This document shows positions 1 through 8,171 of a DNA stretch of 17,329 bases, piece by piece. The notes under the pieces are model-generated. The model saw only the letters and a program-made list of their open reading frames with translations. It searched no databases and had not been told where the DNA came from. Both the position numbers and the translations under genes were made by a program. This DNA is from an uncultured Clostridia bacterium (GTDB lineage Bacteria > Bacillota > Clostridia > Oscillospirales > Oscillospiraceae): NCBI GenBank assembly GCA_937915065.1, contig CALDMR010000180.1:1-17329 (forward strand), read 5' to 3'. Every line of letters begins with the position of its first letter. Within the stretch, counting starts at the first letter, position 1.

Positions 1-1010
1 TGTTCATCATCGGCACCGAGCGCCACGAGTCCCGCCGCATCGACAACCAGCTGCGCGGCCGCGCCGGCCGCCAGGGCGACCCCGGCGAAACCCGCTTCTA
101 TATCTCCCTGGAAGACGACCTGATGCGCCTGTTCGGCAGCGAGCGCGTGATGGATATGATGGAAAAAATGGGCGTGGACGAAGACACCCCCATTGAACAG
201 AAGGTTCTTTCCAACGCCATCGAATCCGCCCAGAAAAAGATTGAGTCCCGGAACTTCCAGTCCCGTAAGAATACCCTGGAATTCGATGATGTTATGAACA
301 CCCAGCGCGCCCTGATCTATGAGCAGCGCAAGCAGGTGCTGGACGGCGAGGATCTGCAGGAGAGCATGAAGAAGCTGATCCACACCTCTATCGGCGACCA
401 TGTCGCCTCCGCCGCTGCCCACAGCGACTATATCACGCCCGCCGTGTTCACCGAAATGTGCACGCCTTACATGGGCCTGTTCCTGCTGCCCGACATGTTC
501 TCTTTTACCGACCAGGAACTGGAAGGCATGACCGTGGATCAGATCAGCGACCTGTTCTACGACAAGGCCATGGCCGCATACAGCGCCAAGGAAGAGGAAG
601 TCACCTCCCCCATTATGCGCGAACTGGAGCGCGTGGTCATGCTCCGCGTGGTGGACGAATACTGGATGGATCACATCAGCGCCATGGACGAGCTGCGCCG
701 CGGCATCAGCCTGCGGGCCTACGCCAACGAGAAACCCACCGACGCCTATAAGCGCGAGGGCTACGAAATGTTCAGCGATATGATCTCCGCCATCCAGAGC
801 GAAACGCTGCGCCGCATGTATCTGATCCGCGTGAAGAAGGACGAGGAGATCAAGCGCGAGCGCGTGGCCAAAGAGTCCGGCGAAAACGCAGGCGGCGACG
901 ACTCCATCAAAAAGCAGCCCCGCAAGGTCAAAAAAGTGGGCCGGAACGATCCCTGCCCCTGCGGCAGCGGGCTGAAGTATAAAAAGTGCTGCGGCCGCAA
1001 CGAAAAATAA
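1..1010 (+). CDS. secA: SecA preprotein translocase ATPase, C-terminal part (5' end outside window)
   Basis: SecA is the ATPase motor that pushes unfolded preproteins through the SecYEG channel at the inner face of the membrane. The reading frame is open from base 3 and gives 335 residues up to a TAA. The fragment starts inside the second nucleotide-binding domain with IGTERHESRRIDNQLRGRAG and GRQGDPGETRFY, the helicase motif VI region. The helical scaffold/wing region follows, with VVDEYWMDHISAMDELRRGI. The protein ends in the zinc-binding SEC-C motif GRNDPCPCGSGLKYKKCCG, whose four cysteines are all present and which in known SecA proteins binds zinc and contacts SecB, ribosomes or lipid. 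The last base of the stop codon is the first base of the next start (TAATG), so pgeF is probably translationally coupled to it. The identification is certain; only the N-terminal part is missing because of the window edge. Confidence 0.98.
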   Translation, partial: FIIGTERHESRRIDNQLRGRAGRQGDPGETRFYISLEDDLMRLFGSERVMDMMEKMGVDEDTPIEQKVLSNAIESAQKKIESRNFQSRKNTLEFDDVMNTQRALIYEQRKQVLDGEDLQESMKKLIHTSIGDHVASAAAHSDYITPAVFTEMCTPYMGLFLLPDMFSFTDQELEGMTVDQISDLFYDKAMAAYSAKEEEVTSPIMRELERVVMLRVVDEYWMDHISAMDELRRGISLRAYANEKPTDAYKREGYEMFSDMISAIQSETLRRMYLIRVKKDEEIKRERVAKESGENAGGDDSIKKQPRKVKKVGRNDPCPCGSGLKYKKCCGRNEK

Positions 1011-1825
1011 TGGCAGGTTTTACCACCCACATTGAAGAAAACGGCGTCATCTATCTCACCGCCCAAACGCTGGACTGCCCCGGCCTGGTTCACGGTTTTT
1101 CCACCCGTGCCGGCGGCGTCAGCCGGGGCATCTTCGGCCAAATGAATCTGGGCCTGCACCGGGGCGATCCGGACGACAATGTTTTTGCCAATTACCGCAT
1201 TTTCTGCAGCACCCTGGGCGTGGACGCAGAGCGCTGCGTGCTCTCCAAGCAGGTGCACCGGGCCGATGTCAAAGTCGTTCTGGAAAGCGATGCTGGCGCA
1301 GGCCTGCTGCGCCCCCAGGATTACGAGGCCGACGCTCTTGTGACCAATGTGCCCGGCCTGGCGCTGACGATTTTTTCCGCCGACTGCATCCCCACCCTGT
1401 ACTATGATCCGGTCACCCGCTGTATCGGAGCTGCCCATGCAGGCTGGCGGGGCACTGCCCTGGGTATTGCCGCAAAAACCATCCGCACCATGGAGCGCGT
1501 ATACGGCGCGGACGCCAAAAACATCCGCGCCGCCATCGGCCCCGGCATCAGCAAATGCTGTTTCGAGACCACCGACGACGTGCCCGCCGCCATGCACAGC
1601 GCCCTGGGCACGGCGGCAGAGGCCTATATGACTCAGGAAGCCAACGGAAAATGGCATGTGGATCTGAAGGCCCTCAACGCCCACTGGATGCGCCAGGCCG
1701 GCGTCGCAGCAGAGCACATCTCTGTCAGCGCGGCCTGCACCGCCTGCAGCACCGATCTATACTGGTCCCATCGTATTGTAGGCGACGCCCGGGGCAGCCA
1801 GGCCGCCATGATCTGTATAAACTAA
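1010..1825 (+). CDS. pgeF: PgeF/YfiH/YlmD family protein (former multicopper polyphenol oxidase, purine nucleoside enzyme)
   Basis: Family members (YfiH, YlmD, human LACC1/FAMIN) act on purine nucleosides, and PgeF has been linked to editing of peptidoglycan precursors; which activity applies here is not visible. The 271-residue length is normal for the family. The metal and active-site residues are present: His83 in SKQVHRAD, Cys126 in FSADCIPTLYYDP and His143 in GAAHAGWRGTALG. The N-terminal HGFSTRAGGVS stretch is also typical. An in-frame ATG lies eight codons upstream at 986, inside secA, but the ATG at 1010 overlaps the secA stop as TAATG and gives the usual N-terminus, so I chose it. 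No signal peptide is seen, so it should be cytoplasmic. The next gene starts 18 bases downstream. The family call is firm, the precise substrate open. Confidence 0.93.
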   Translation: MAGFTTHIEENGVIYLTAQTLDCPGLVHGFSTRAGGVSRGIFGQMNLGLHRGDPDDNVFANYRIFCSTLGVDAERCVLSKQVHRADVKVVLESDAGAGLLRPQDYEADALVTNVPGLALTIFSADCIPTLYYDPVTRCIGAAHAGWRGTALGIAAKTIRTMERVYGADAKNIRAAIGPGISKCCFETTDDVPAAMHSALGTAAEAYMTQEANGKWHVDLKALNAHWMRQAGVAAEHISVSAACTACSTDLYWSHRIVGDARGSQAAMICIN

Positions 1826-1843
1826 CCGGGAGGAACACAGCCG

Positions 1844-3412
1844 ATGAAGCACCCCACGCAAAAGTGCATCCTGCCGCTGCTTCTGGCCGCACTGTGCCTG
1901 CTGTTGACGGGCTGCTGGAGCGACGAACCCATGGACGAGGGGGATGTGCTGGACGGCCTGATCGGCGCCGAGGGCATCACCGACCAGACAGAGCCTCCCG
2001 GAGAAGTTGCCATCACTTCCTTTGCCCTGCCCATACTGTCCGGCGAAACGCTGGACCCCATCACCTGCGGCGACGGAATTCAGCAGCTCTTGCTGCCGCT
2101 GCTGTACGAGGGGCTGTTTGAGCTGGACGAAACCTTCACCCCTCAGGGCGTTTTGTGCACCGACTACACCGCATCCAATGATTTCACCGTTTGGACCTTC
2201 ACGCTGCGCAGCGCTTCCTTTTCCGACGGCACTCCCCTGCGCGCGGAAGATGTGGCCGCCTCCCTGCAGCGGGCCAAAACCTCGGCCCGTTACGGCGCCC
2301 GGTTGGCCTCAGTGGTCTCTGTCCGCGCCGAGGACGGCCGCGTGGTGATCACCCTCAGCGAAGGGAACAACCGCTTCCCCGCTCTGCTGGAGATCCCCAT
2401 CACCTCCAAGGCTTCCGCCGGGAGCGCTGTTCCTGTCGGCACCGGCCCCTACCGCTATGCCGCAGCAGAAGACGGCGAAGCCCACCTGATCAAAAACGAA
2501 ACCTGGTGGAAAAAGGCTGCGGTACCGGTGGATACCATTCCCCTGCGCACTGCTACGGACGAGTCCGCCCTGCCCTACCTGTTCTCTTCCCATGAGATCC
2601 AAATGCTTATAACAGACTATACCGGCAGCGCTCCCGTCAGCTACAAGGGAAATCTGACGGTGGCAGATGCGCAAACCACCACCCTGCAATATATCGGCTT
2701 CAACTGCACCGGCCTGTTTTCCGATGCAGCGCTGCGGCGGGCAGTTTCCGCCGGCGTTGACCGTTCCAGCCTCTGCCGGGCCTATTATTCCGGCCATGCC
2801 CAAAGCGCCGCATTCCCGGTCTCTCCCGCATCGCCCTGGTATCCCCAGGATCTGGAGATCCCTTATTCCGCGGAACGCTTCCAGCAGGCCATGGACGAAG
2901 CCGGATATCACAAGGGCCGCAGCGTCAAGGCTGAGCTGTTGGTATGCGCCGGCAACGCCAGCCGATTGTCTGCCGCAAAGGCGATCGCAGCAGCCCTGTC
3001 TGCCTACGATCTGAAGATCAGCGTGAAAACCCTGCCTTACGCAGAATATGCCGCCGCCCTGCAAAGCGGCGCCTTTGACCTCTATCTTGGCGAAGTCCGT
3101 ATGACGCCGGACTTCAACTGCGCAGCCCTGCTGAAAACCGGCGGCAGCCTGAACTACGGTGCCTTTTCCGATCCTTCCCTGGACAGCCAGCTGGCCACCG
3201 CCTTTACCTCTGCCACGGCGCCCGTCAGCGCCAACGAGGCGCTATGCACTGCCCTGCTGCAGTCTGCGCCCATTGTCCCGATCTGCTTCAAATCCATTTC
3301 TGTCGTTCTTCAGGGCGGCGCGGCCGATGAGATCACGCCTACCTGTTCTAATCCATTTTATCAACTGTCCAATTGGCAAATTCATATCAAGGGGGAACCT
3401 ACCAATGGCTAA
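1844..3412 (+). CDS. Family-5 (peptide/oligopeptide-type) extracellular solute-binding lipoprotein
   Basis: This 522-residue protein looks like the substrate-binding component of a peptide or nickel type ABC importer (SBP_bac_5, OppA/DppA-like). It starts with a lipoprotein signal: a basic start, a leucine-rich stretch and the lipobox LLTGC with Cys24 as the predicted lipid-attached residue. The mature part shows the family hallmarks LYEGLFELDE, a WTFTLR strand, FSDGTPLRAEDVAASLQRA and, later, ALRRAVSAGVDR. A GGGAGG ribosome binding site (about 1828-1833) supports the ATG at 1844. It lies in an operon with secA, pgeF and purL, and no ABC permease or ATPase gene is nearby. It is therefore an orphan binding protein that must share a transporter or have another surface role. 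Its stop overlaps the purL start by 8 bases. The ligand cannot be told from sequence. Confidence 0.88.
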   Translation: MKHPTQKCILPLLLAALCLLLTGCWSDEPMDEGDVLDGLIGAEGITDQTEPPGEVAITSFALPILSGETLDPITCGDGIQQLLLPLLYEGLFELDETFTPQGVLCTDYTASNDFTVWTFTLRSASFSDGTPLRAEDVAASLQRAKTSARYGARLASVVSVRAEDGRVVITLSEGNNRFPALLEIPITSKASAGSAVPVGTGPYRYAAAEDGEAHLIKNETWWKKAAVPVDTIPLRTATDESALPYLFSSHEIQMLITDYTGSAPVSYKGNLTVADAQTTTLQYIGFNCTGLFSDAALRRAVSAGVDRSSLCRAYYSGHAQSAAFPVSPASPWYPQDLEIPYSAERFQQAMDEAGYHKGRSVKAELLVCAGNASRLSAAKAIAAALSAYDLKISVKTLPYAEYAAALQSGAFDLYLGEVRMTPDFNCAALLKTGGSLNYGAFSDPSLDSQLATAFTSATAPVSANEALCTALLQSAPIVPICFKSISVVLQGGAADEITPTCSNPFYQLSNWQIHIKGEPTNG

Positions 3413-6400
3413 TGTATTTCGCTGCTACACAGAGAAAAAAGAGGGTTTTGATGTGGAGGCAAAGGCCCTGCTGAAAGACCTCACCGGCACACTGGGCGTG
3501 ACCGGCCTGACCGGCCTGCGTCTTTTGAACCGCTATGATGCCGAAGGCATCGACGAGGCCACCTATGCCGCCGCCCGCAGCGGCGTCTTCTCCGAGCCCC
3601 AGTGCGATAACTGCTACGACGAGGAAATGCCCGCCGTGGCGGAGGGCGATACCGTGCTGGCTGTGGAATCTCTGCCCGGCCAGTATGACCAGCGCGCCGA
3701 CTCCTGCGCCCAGTGCATCCAGATGATCACCTGCGGCGACCGTCCGCTGATCCGCACCGCCCGTATTTATGTGCTCAGCGGCGACCTGACGGAGGAGGAT
3801 CTGCACAAAATCAAAAGCGACCTGATCAACCCCGTGGAATCCCGCGAAGCCTCCCTGGACAAGCCCGAAACGCTGCATCAGGAGCATCCCGTTCCCCCGG
3901 ATGTGGCTGTGATCGACGGCTTTTTGGCCATGGACGACGCAGCCCTGCAAACGATCCACGAAACCTATGGTCTGGCCATGGATCTGGAAGATCTGCACGT
4001 GTTCCAGGAGCACTTCTGCCAGATCGACCGCGATCCCACCGTCACAGAACTGAAGCTGATCGACACCTATTGGTCCGACCACTGCCGCCACACCACCTTC
4101 TCCACCCACATCGACCAGGTGGATATCCAGGATTATGAGATTCACAAGTCCTATGAGCGCTATCTGGCCGCCCGTGAAGAGGTCTACGGCCCGGAAAAGG
4201 CCGCCCAGCGCCCCCAGACCTTGATGGATCTGGCCACCCTGGGCACAAAAGTGCTGAAAAAGCGGGGGCAGATCCCCATGCTGGACGAGAGCGAAGAGAT
4301 CAACGCCTGCTCGGTACATATCCGCCCCACCATCGACGGGGAAGAGCAGGATTGGCTGCTGATGTTCAAAAACGAAACCCATAACCATCCCACCGAAATC
4401 GAACCCTTCGGCGGGGCAGCCACCTGCATCGGCGGCGCCATCCGCGACCCGCTGTCCGGCCGCTCCTATGTGTACCAGGCCATGCGCGTCACCGGCGCCG
4501 GCGATCCCACCGTCCCCCTGGAGGAAACCCTGCCCGGCAAACTGCCCCAGCGCCGGATCGTCACCCGCGCCGCCAACGGCTATTCCTCCTACGGAAACCA
4601 GATCGGCCTGGCCACCGGCCTGGTGCAGGAATTCTATCACCCCGGCTACATTGCAAAGCGCATGGAAGTGGGCGCAGTGGTGGCCGCAGCTCCCGCCGAA
4701 AATGTGATCCGTGAAACGCCGGAGCCCGGCGACGTGGTTCTGCTGCTGGGCGGCCGCACCGGCCGCGACGGCATCGGCGGCGCCACCGGCGCTTCCAAGA
4801 GCCACAACCTCAAGAGCCTGCAGACCATGGCTTCCGAGGTACAGAAGGGCAACGCCCCCGAAGAGCGCAAGATCCAGCGCCTGATGCGCAACGGCGACGT
4901 GACCCGCATGATCCGCCGCTGCAACGACTTCGGCGCCGGCGGCGTTTCCGTGGCCATCGGCGAGCTGGCCGACGGACTGGACATCAATCTGGATGCCGTG
5001 CGCAAAAAGTATGACGGACTGGACGGCACCGAACTGGCCATCAGCGAGAGCCAGGAGCGCATGGCCGTGGTCGTCCGCGCCAAAGATGCCCAGGCCTTTA
5101 TCGACGCCGCCACTGCCGAAAACCTGGAGTGCTACCAGGTGGCCACTGTGACCGAAGAGCCCCGCATGATCATGCGTTGGCGCGGCAAGGTGATCGTGGA
5201 TCTGGATCGGGCTTTCCTGTCCTCCACCGGCGCCACCAAGCACGCCAGCGTGAAAATTCCCATGCGTTTTGCCAAAGCAGCGGAAGAGAGCAGCCTCTCC
5301 GTGGGCGAGCGCTTCTTTGAATTGGCCAAAAACAAGAACTTCTGCTCCCAGCGCGGTCTGGTGGAGCGGTTTGACAGCACCATCGGCGCCGGCACCGTCC
5401 TGATGCCCTACGGCGGCAAAACCCAGCGCAGCCCTTCCCAGGTTATGGCCGCCCTGCTGCCCTGCGAAAGCCGCACGGAGGACTGCTCCGTAATGTCCTT
5501 CGGCTTTGACCCCGAACTGTTTTGCGAAAACCCCTACAACGGCGCAAAAGCCGCTGTTACCGAGTCTCTGGCCAAGCTGGTGGCCGCCGGCGTCAGCCCG
5601 GAAACCTATTACCTGTCCCTGCAGGAATACTTTGAGCGCCTGCGCAACGAGCCCGCCCGCTGGGGCAAGCCTTTCGCCGCCCTTCTGGGCGCGCTGGATG
5701 CCCAGATCGGCCTGGGCGCCGCCGCCATCGGCGGAAAGGACTCCATGTCCGGCACCTTCAACGACCTGGATGTGCCCCCCACCCTGATCTCCTTCGCCGT
5801 AGCCCCCGCAAAGGCTCCGGCGCTGATCAGCACCGACTTTAAGGCCGGCAGCCACGGCGTTTACCTCTTCCGCAGCGAAGATGATTCCTTTGAATCCATC
5901 CGCGACTGCTGGCGGCAGTTCCACGCCCTCTGCAAGGCCGGCAAGATCGCCGCAGCCTGGGCAGTGTCCGGCGGCGGCGTGGCCGAGGGCCTGATGAAGA
6001 TGAGCTTCGGTAATCAGATCGGCTTCCTGGCCTCCGGCAATATCGACACGGAGCTGCTCTTCTCCAAGCAGTACGGCGCAATCCTCGCCGAATGCACCGA
6101 GACCCTGCCGCCCGACACGAAGAATGTGATCTCCATCGGCAACACGGTGGACAAGCCCGCCTTCTATATCAACGGCCAGGAGTTCTCCATCGAATCCATC
6201 ATGGACGCCTGGGAAGTGCCCCTGGAAAGCGTGTATCCCACCAAGACCGGCAAAACCGGCCGGATCGAAGCCATCACCTGCCACGAGCGCTCTCCCCTGG
6301 TGGCCGCAGAATCCTTTGCGAAGCCCCGCGCCGTGCTGGCAGCCTTTCCCGGCACCAACTGCGAAATCGACACCGCCATGGCCCTGCGCCGCGCCGGGAT

Positions 6401-7118
6401 CGAGCCGGAGATCCATATGATCCGCAATCTGACGCCTGCCGATCTGGAGCAGTCCGTTTCCGAGATGGAGCGCGCCATTCAGAACAGCCAGATGGTCATC
6501 CTGCCCGGCGGTTTCTCCGGCGGCGACGAGCCCGACGGCTCCGGTAAATTCATCTGCGCATTCTACCGCAACCCCCGCATTACCGCCGCAGTCCACGACC
6601 TGCTGTACCACCGCGACGGCCTGATGCTGGGCATCTGCAACGGTTTCCAGGCCCTGCTGAAACTGGGCCTGCTGACCACCGGCCAGATCTGCGATGTAGA
6701 TGATTCCTTCCCCACCCTGACTTACAACCTGATCCACCGCCACCAGAGCCGCTATGTCACCACCCGCGTGGCCTCCGTCCGCTCTCCCTGGATGACCCTG
6801 TGCAAGCCCGACGAGCTGTACCATGTGGCCGTATCCCACGGCGAGGGCCGCTTCGTGGCCAACGACGAGCGCATTCTGGAGATGTTCCGCAACGGCCAGA
6901 TTGCCACGCAGTATGTGGACCCCCAGGGCCGCCCCTCCATGGACATCGAATACAACCCCAACGGCTCCGTCCAGGCCATTGAAGGCATCTTCAGCCCCGA
7001 CGGCCGCGTATTCGGCAAAATGGGCCATATCGAGCGCAGCGGCAAAAACATTGCCCGGAATATTCCCGGCGAAAAGTTTATGCCCGTGTTTGAATCCGGC
7101 GCCGCCTACTATAAATAA
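3405..7118 (+). CDS. purL: Phosphoribosylformylglycinamidine synthase, single-chain PurL with fused glutaminase
   Basis: This enzyme makes FGAM from FGAR, ATP and glutamine, the fourth step of purine synthesis. The ATG at 3405, preceded by AGGGGG, gives 1237 residues, matching the fused clade seen in Clostridia. The frame stays open back to 3159, but that part lies inside the upstream gene. Synthetase signatures include DTYWSDHCRHTTF, the ATP/Mg motif ETHNHPTEIEPFGGAAT with GGAIRDPLSGRS, NDFGAGGVSVAIGELADG and IGGKDSMSGTFNDL. The C-terminal class I glutaminase starts near residue 974 with AAFPGTNCE, then PGGFSGGDEPDG, nucleophile Cys1078 in LGICNGFQALLKLG, and His1145 and Glu1147 in SHGEGRF. 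All catalytic residues are present, so no separate purQ is needed. The start overlaps the stop of the lipoprotein gene by 8 bases. No purine riboswitch or PUR box is visible before it, so expression should follow the operon. Confidence 0.97.
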   Translation: MANVFRCYTEKKEGFDVEAKALLKDLTGTLGVTGLTGLRLLNRYDAEGIDEATYAAARSGVFSEPQCDNCYDEEMPAVAEGDTVLAVESLPGQYDQRADSCAQCIQMITCGDRPLIRTARIYVLSGDLTEEDLHKIKSDLINPVESREASLDKPETLHQEHPVPPDVAVIDGFLAMDDAALQTIHETYGLAMDLEDLHVFQEHFCQIDRDPTVTELKLIDTYWSDHCRHTTFSTHIDQVDIQDYEIHKSYERYLAAREEVYGPEKAAQRPQTLMDLATLGTKVLKKRGQIPMLDESEEINACSVHIRPTIDGEEQDWLLMFKNETHNHPTEIEPFGGAATCIGGAIRDPLSGRSYVYQAMRVTGAGDPTVPLEETLPGKLPQRRIVTRAANGYSSYGNQIGLATGLVQEFYHPGYIAKRMEVGAVVAAAPAENVIRETPEPGDVVLLLGGRTGRDGIGGATGASKSHNLKSLQTMASEVQKGNAPEERKIQRLMRNGDVTRMIRRCNDFGAGGVSVAIGELADGLDINLDAVRKKYDGLDGTELAISESQERMAVVVRAKDAQAFIDAATAENLECYQVATVTEEPRMIMRWRGKVIVDLDRAFLSSTGATKHASVKIPMRFAKAAEESSLSVGERFFELAKNKNFCSQRGLVERFDSTIGAGTVLMPYGGKTQRSPSQVMAALLPCESRTEDCSVMSFGFDPELFCENPYNGAKAAVTESLAKLVAAGVSPETYYLSLQEYFERLRNEPARWGKPFAALLGALDAQIGLGAAAIGGKDSMSGTFNDLDVPPTLISFAVAPAKAPALISTDFKAGSHGVYLFRSEDDSFESIRDCWRQFHALCKAGKIAAAWAVSGGGVAEGLMKMSFGNQIGFLASGNIDTELLFSKQYGAILAECTETLPPDTKNVISIGNTVDKPAFYINGQEFSIESIMDAWEVPLESVYPTKTGKTGRIEAITCHERSPLVAAESFAKPRAVLAAFPGTNCEIDTAMALRRAGIEPEIHMIRNLTPADLEQSVSEMERAIQNSQMVILPGGFSGGDEPDGSGKFICAFYRNPRITAAVHDLLYHRDGLMLGICNGFQALLKLGLLTTGQICDVDDSFPTLTYNLIHRHQSRYVTTRVASVRSPWMTLCKPDELYHVAVSHGEGRFVANDERILEMFRNGQIATQYVDPQGRPSMDIEYNPNGSVQAIEGIFSPDGRVFGKMGHIERSGKNIARNIPGEKFMPVFESGAAYYK

Positions 7119-7124
7119 AAAATA

Positions 7125-7161
7125 CAAAAGGTGCTCCGCCCTCTGGGCGGAGCACCTTTTG
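7125..7161. terminator. Strong hairpin between convergent purL and SMR operon (bidirectional terminator)
   Basis: The hairpin has a 17-base-pair perfect stem with a 3-base loop (TCT at 7142-7144). It lies 6 bases after the purL stop and 79 bases after the end of the minus-strand SMR gene. On the minus strand it is followed by a T-rich tract (complement of 7108-7124), so it is a good intrinsic terminator for the SMR operon. On the plus strand the tail is only TTTTG, so termination of purL may be weaker. The 27-base core at 7130-7156 recurs at 9203-9229 with one loop base changed. Confidence 0.85.
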
Positions 7162-7240
7162 TTCTGGGAAAAGCGCGGAGCAGCTCCTTCATCAGCGGCG
7201 CATTCTCCGCAAAGTATGCAGTTCAGAGAAGGGGTGTCTC

Positions 7241-7567
7241 TCAACCATACAAATTCAAAAGGACGACGCACACCATAATCAAGGCAATCGCAGCCAACCC
7301 TATTTTGGTGGTGCGCTGTCCATAGGCCAGATAACCGATCACAGGGGTTGCTGCGGTGCCGATGGCGCCCCAGGTCGCATAGGCAATGCCCAGGCCAATC
7401 TGGGTCAAACACATTCCAAAAGCATACCAGCAGATCACATAGCCAATGATCGCCGCAATGCTGGGCTTCAGCTTGGTAAACCCTTCGGTGGCAGACAAAG
7501 TACCCGTGGCCACAATTTCCGTACCAATGGCCACCGCCAGATACACATAAGCAGTCATCACACTCAT
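7241..7567 (-). CDS. SMR-family drug/cation transporter, B subunit of pair 1
   Basis: This 108-residue protein of four membrane segments belongs to the small multidrug resistance family, which exchanges protons for cationic compounds across the cytoplasmic membrane. The essential TM1 glutamate is Glu17 in AVAIGTEIVATGTL, followed by EGFTKLKPS. The TM3 motif IAYATWGAIGTA carries the tryptophan equivalent to EmrE Trp63. The start at 7567 overlaps the stop of the A-subunit gene as ATGA and has GGGAGGA shortly upstream. A second in-frame ATG at 7558 is too far from that site. It overlaps and closely resembles in layout the pair at 9263-10002, so it probably works as a heteromer with the A subunit, like EbrAB or YkkCD. 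The motifs are closer to the Qac type than to the guanidinium (Gdx) type, but the substrate is unknown. Confidence 0.93.
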   Translation of the reverse strand: MSVMTAYVYLAVAIGTEIVATGTLSATEGFTKLKPSIAAIIGYVICWYAFGMCLTQIGLGIAYATWGAIGTAATPVIGYLAYGQRTTKIGLAAIALIMVCVVLLNLYG

Positions 7568-7938
7568 TGTACTTCCTCCCGTTCCTTTTCCATCGGCTCT
7601 TTCGGAGTGCCAAACAAATTCAGCACAAAAATACCAACGATCATGCCCGCAATCGCCAGCCAACCAATGGCCGAGATCTGCTGGCCAAAAAGGAAAATAC
7701 CAATCAGCGCCGCGCTGACCGTCCCCGCCGCCGTCCAGGTGGCATAAAAAATGCTCAGCTGGATCTTAGCCAGGGCCTTGGCAAAAAGCCAGTAGGACAC
7801 AATGTAGGCGGCAATCAGGCACACAGTGGGCCCCACCTTTGTAAATCCTTGGCAGGCTTCCAAAAAGCCCGTGCCGATCTGTTCAAACACAATGGAGAAA
7901 ATCATCATAATATACGCAATTTTTGCCGTAATTTTCAC
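7564..7938 (-). CDS. SMR-family drug/cation transporter, A subunit of pair 1 (GTG start)
   Basis: This four-segment SMR protein of 124 residues is the partner of the gene at 7241. The conserved TM1 glutamate is Glu19 in SIVFEQIGTGFLEACQGFTK, and TM3 has FYATWTAAGTVSAALIG with the conserved Trp. It ends in a charged cytoplasmic tail (TPKEPMEKEREEVQ) that the B subunit lacks. Two GTG codons could start it, at 7947 and 7938. Only 7938 has proper spacing (6 bases) from the GAGGTG ribosome binding site, so I prefer it. Translation runs straight into the B gene through an ATGA overlap. It is the first gene after a MerR-type promoter, so the BmrR-like regulator encoded upstream probably controls it. 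Unusually, TM1 carries a second glutamate (Glu27) where EmrE has Lys22. Confidence 0.92.
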   Translation of the reverse strand: MKITAKIAYIMMIFSIVFEQIGTGFLEACQGFTKVGPTVCLIAAYIVSYWLFAKALAKIQLSIFYATWTAAGTVSAALIGIFLFGQQISAIGWLAIAGMIVGIFVLNLFGTPKEPMEKEREEVQ

Positions 7939-7995
7939 ATGCAGCACCTCTTCTGGTATTGTTTTCTTTCAACCGATCGGCTCGTTGCATCTCTA

Positions 7996-8025
7996 CTTAT
8001 ATCCTTTCCGTAACGTGAGAATCAA
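7996..8025 (-). promoter_or_regulatory. MerR-type promoter/operator of SMR operon 1
   Basis: On the minus strand the -35 box is TTGATT (8025-8020) and the -10 box TATAAG (8001-7996), with an 18-base spacer. The spacer starts CTCACGTTACGGAA, close to the CTCACGT-n-ACGTGAG type operators of multidrug MerR regulators. Spacers longer than the usual 17 bases are the hallmark of promoters that MerR proteins activate by DNA distortion. The second SMR operon has the same arrangement at 10061-10091. Confidence 0.7.
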
Positions 8026-8124
8026 GGCCTTGCGCCCATATTTTCTGGTAGTTTTTCAGCTTGTTATGGTACGATCTTATCTCCCCGCCGATCTGTAAAC
8101 CGTATTTTTCCCTGCCGCACGCCC

Positions 8125-8171
8125 AAAAGGGCCGAAAAAGGTGACATTACGTCACCTTTTTCGGCCCTTTT
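8125..8171 (-). terminator. 21-bp hairpin directly after merR 1, with operator-like core
   Basis: A perfect 21-base-pair stem (8125-8145 with 8151-8171) encloses the 5-base loop ATTAC and begins on the last base of the merR 1 stop codon. On the minus strand the 3' arm ends CCCTTTT, so it can act as an intrinsic terminator for merR 1. Its centre, TGACATTACGTCA (8142-8154), is a near-symmetrical sequence like the spacer core of the SMR 1 promoter. It may therefore also be a protein-binding site. The terminator role is likely, the operator role is inference. Confidence 0.75.

Noticed and set aside
761..1717. 318-codon minus-strand frame opposite secA and pgeF
   Set aside because: Shadow frame of two well-identified genes, with no recognisable motif and no ribosome binding site.
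2309..3064. 251-codon minus-strand frame opposite the binding lipoprotein
   Set aside because: Shadow of the plus-strand gene, which has a clear signal peptide and family motifs.
7162..7240. Possible gene remnant or extra element between the purL terminator and SMR B1
   Set aside because: Only small imperfect palindromes such as GGAGCAGCTCC are visible; nothing supports a coding remnant.
3399..7613. 1404-codon open frame on the minus strand opposite purL
   Set aside because: It mirrors a GC-biased real gene: composition is extreme in Gly, Ala, His and Gln, it shows no domain, has no ribosome binding site, and runs through a terminator and the SMR genes in the wrong frame.
7939..8124. Possible guanidine riboswitch before the SMR operon, as known for ykkCD-type pumps
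   Set aside because: Neither this stretch nor 10003-10198 shows the conserved ykkC or mini-ykkC (ACGR repeat hairpin) elements; a MerR-type promoter and regulator explain control better.
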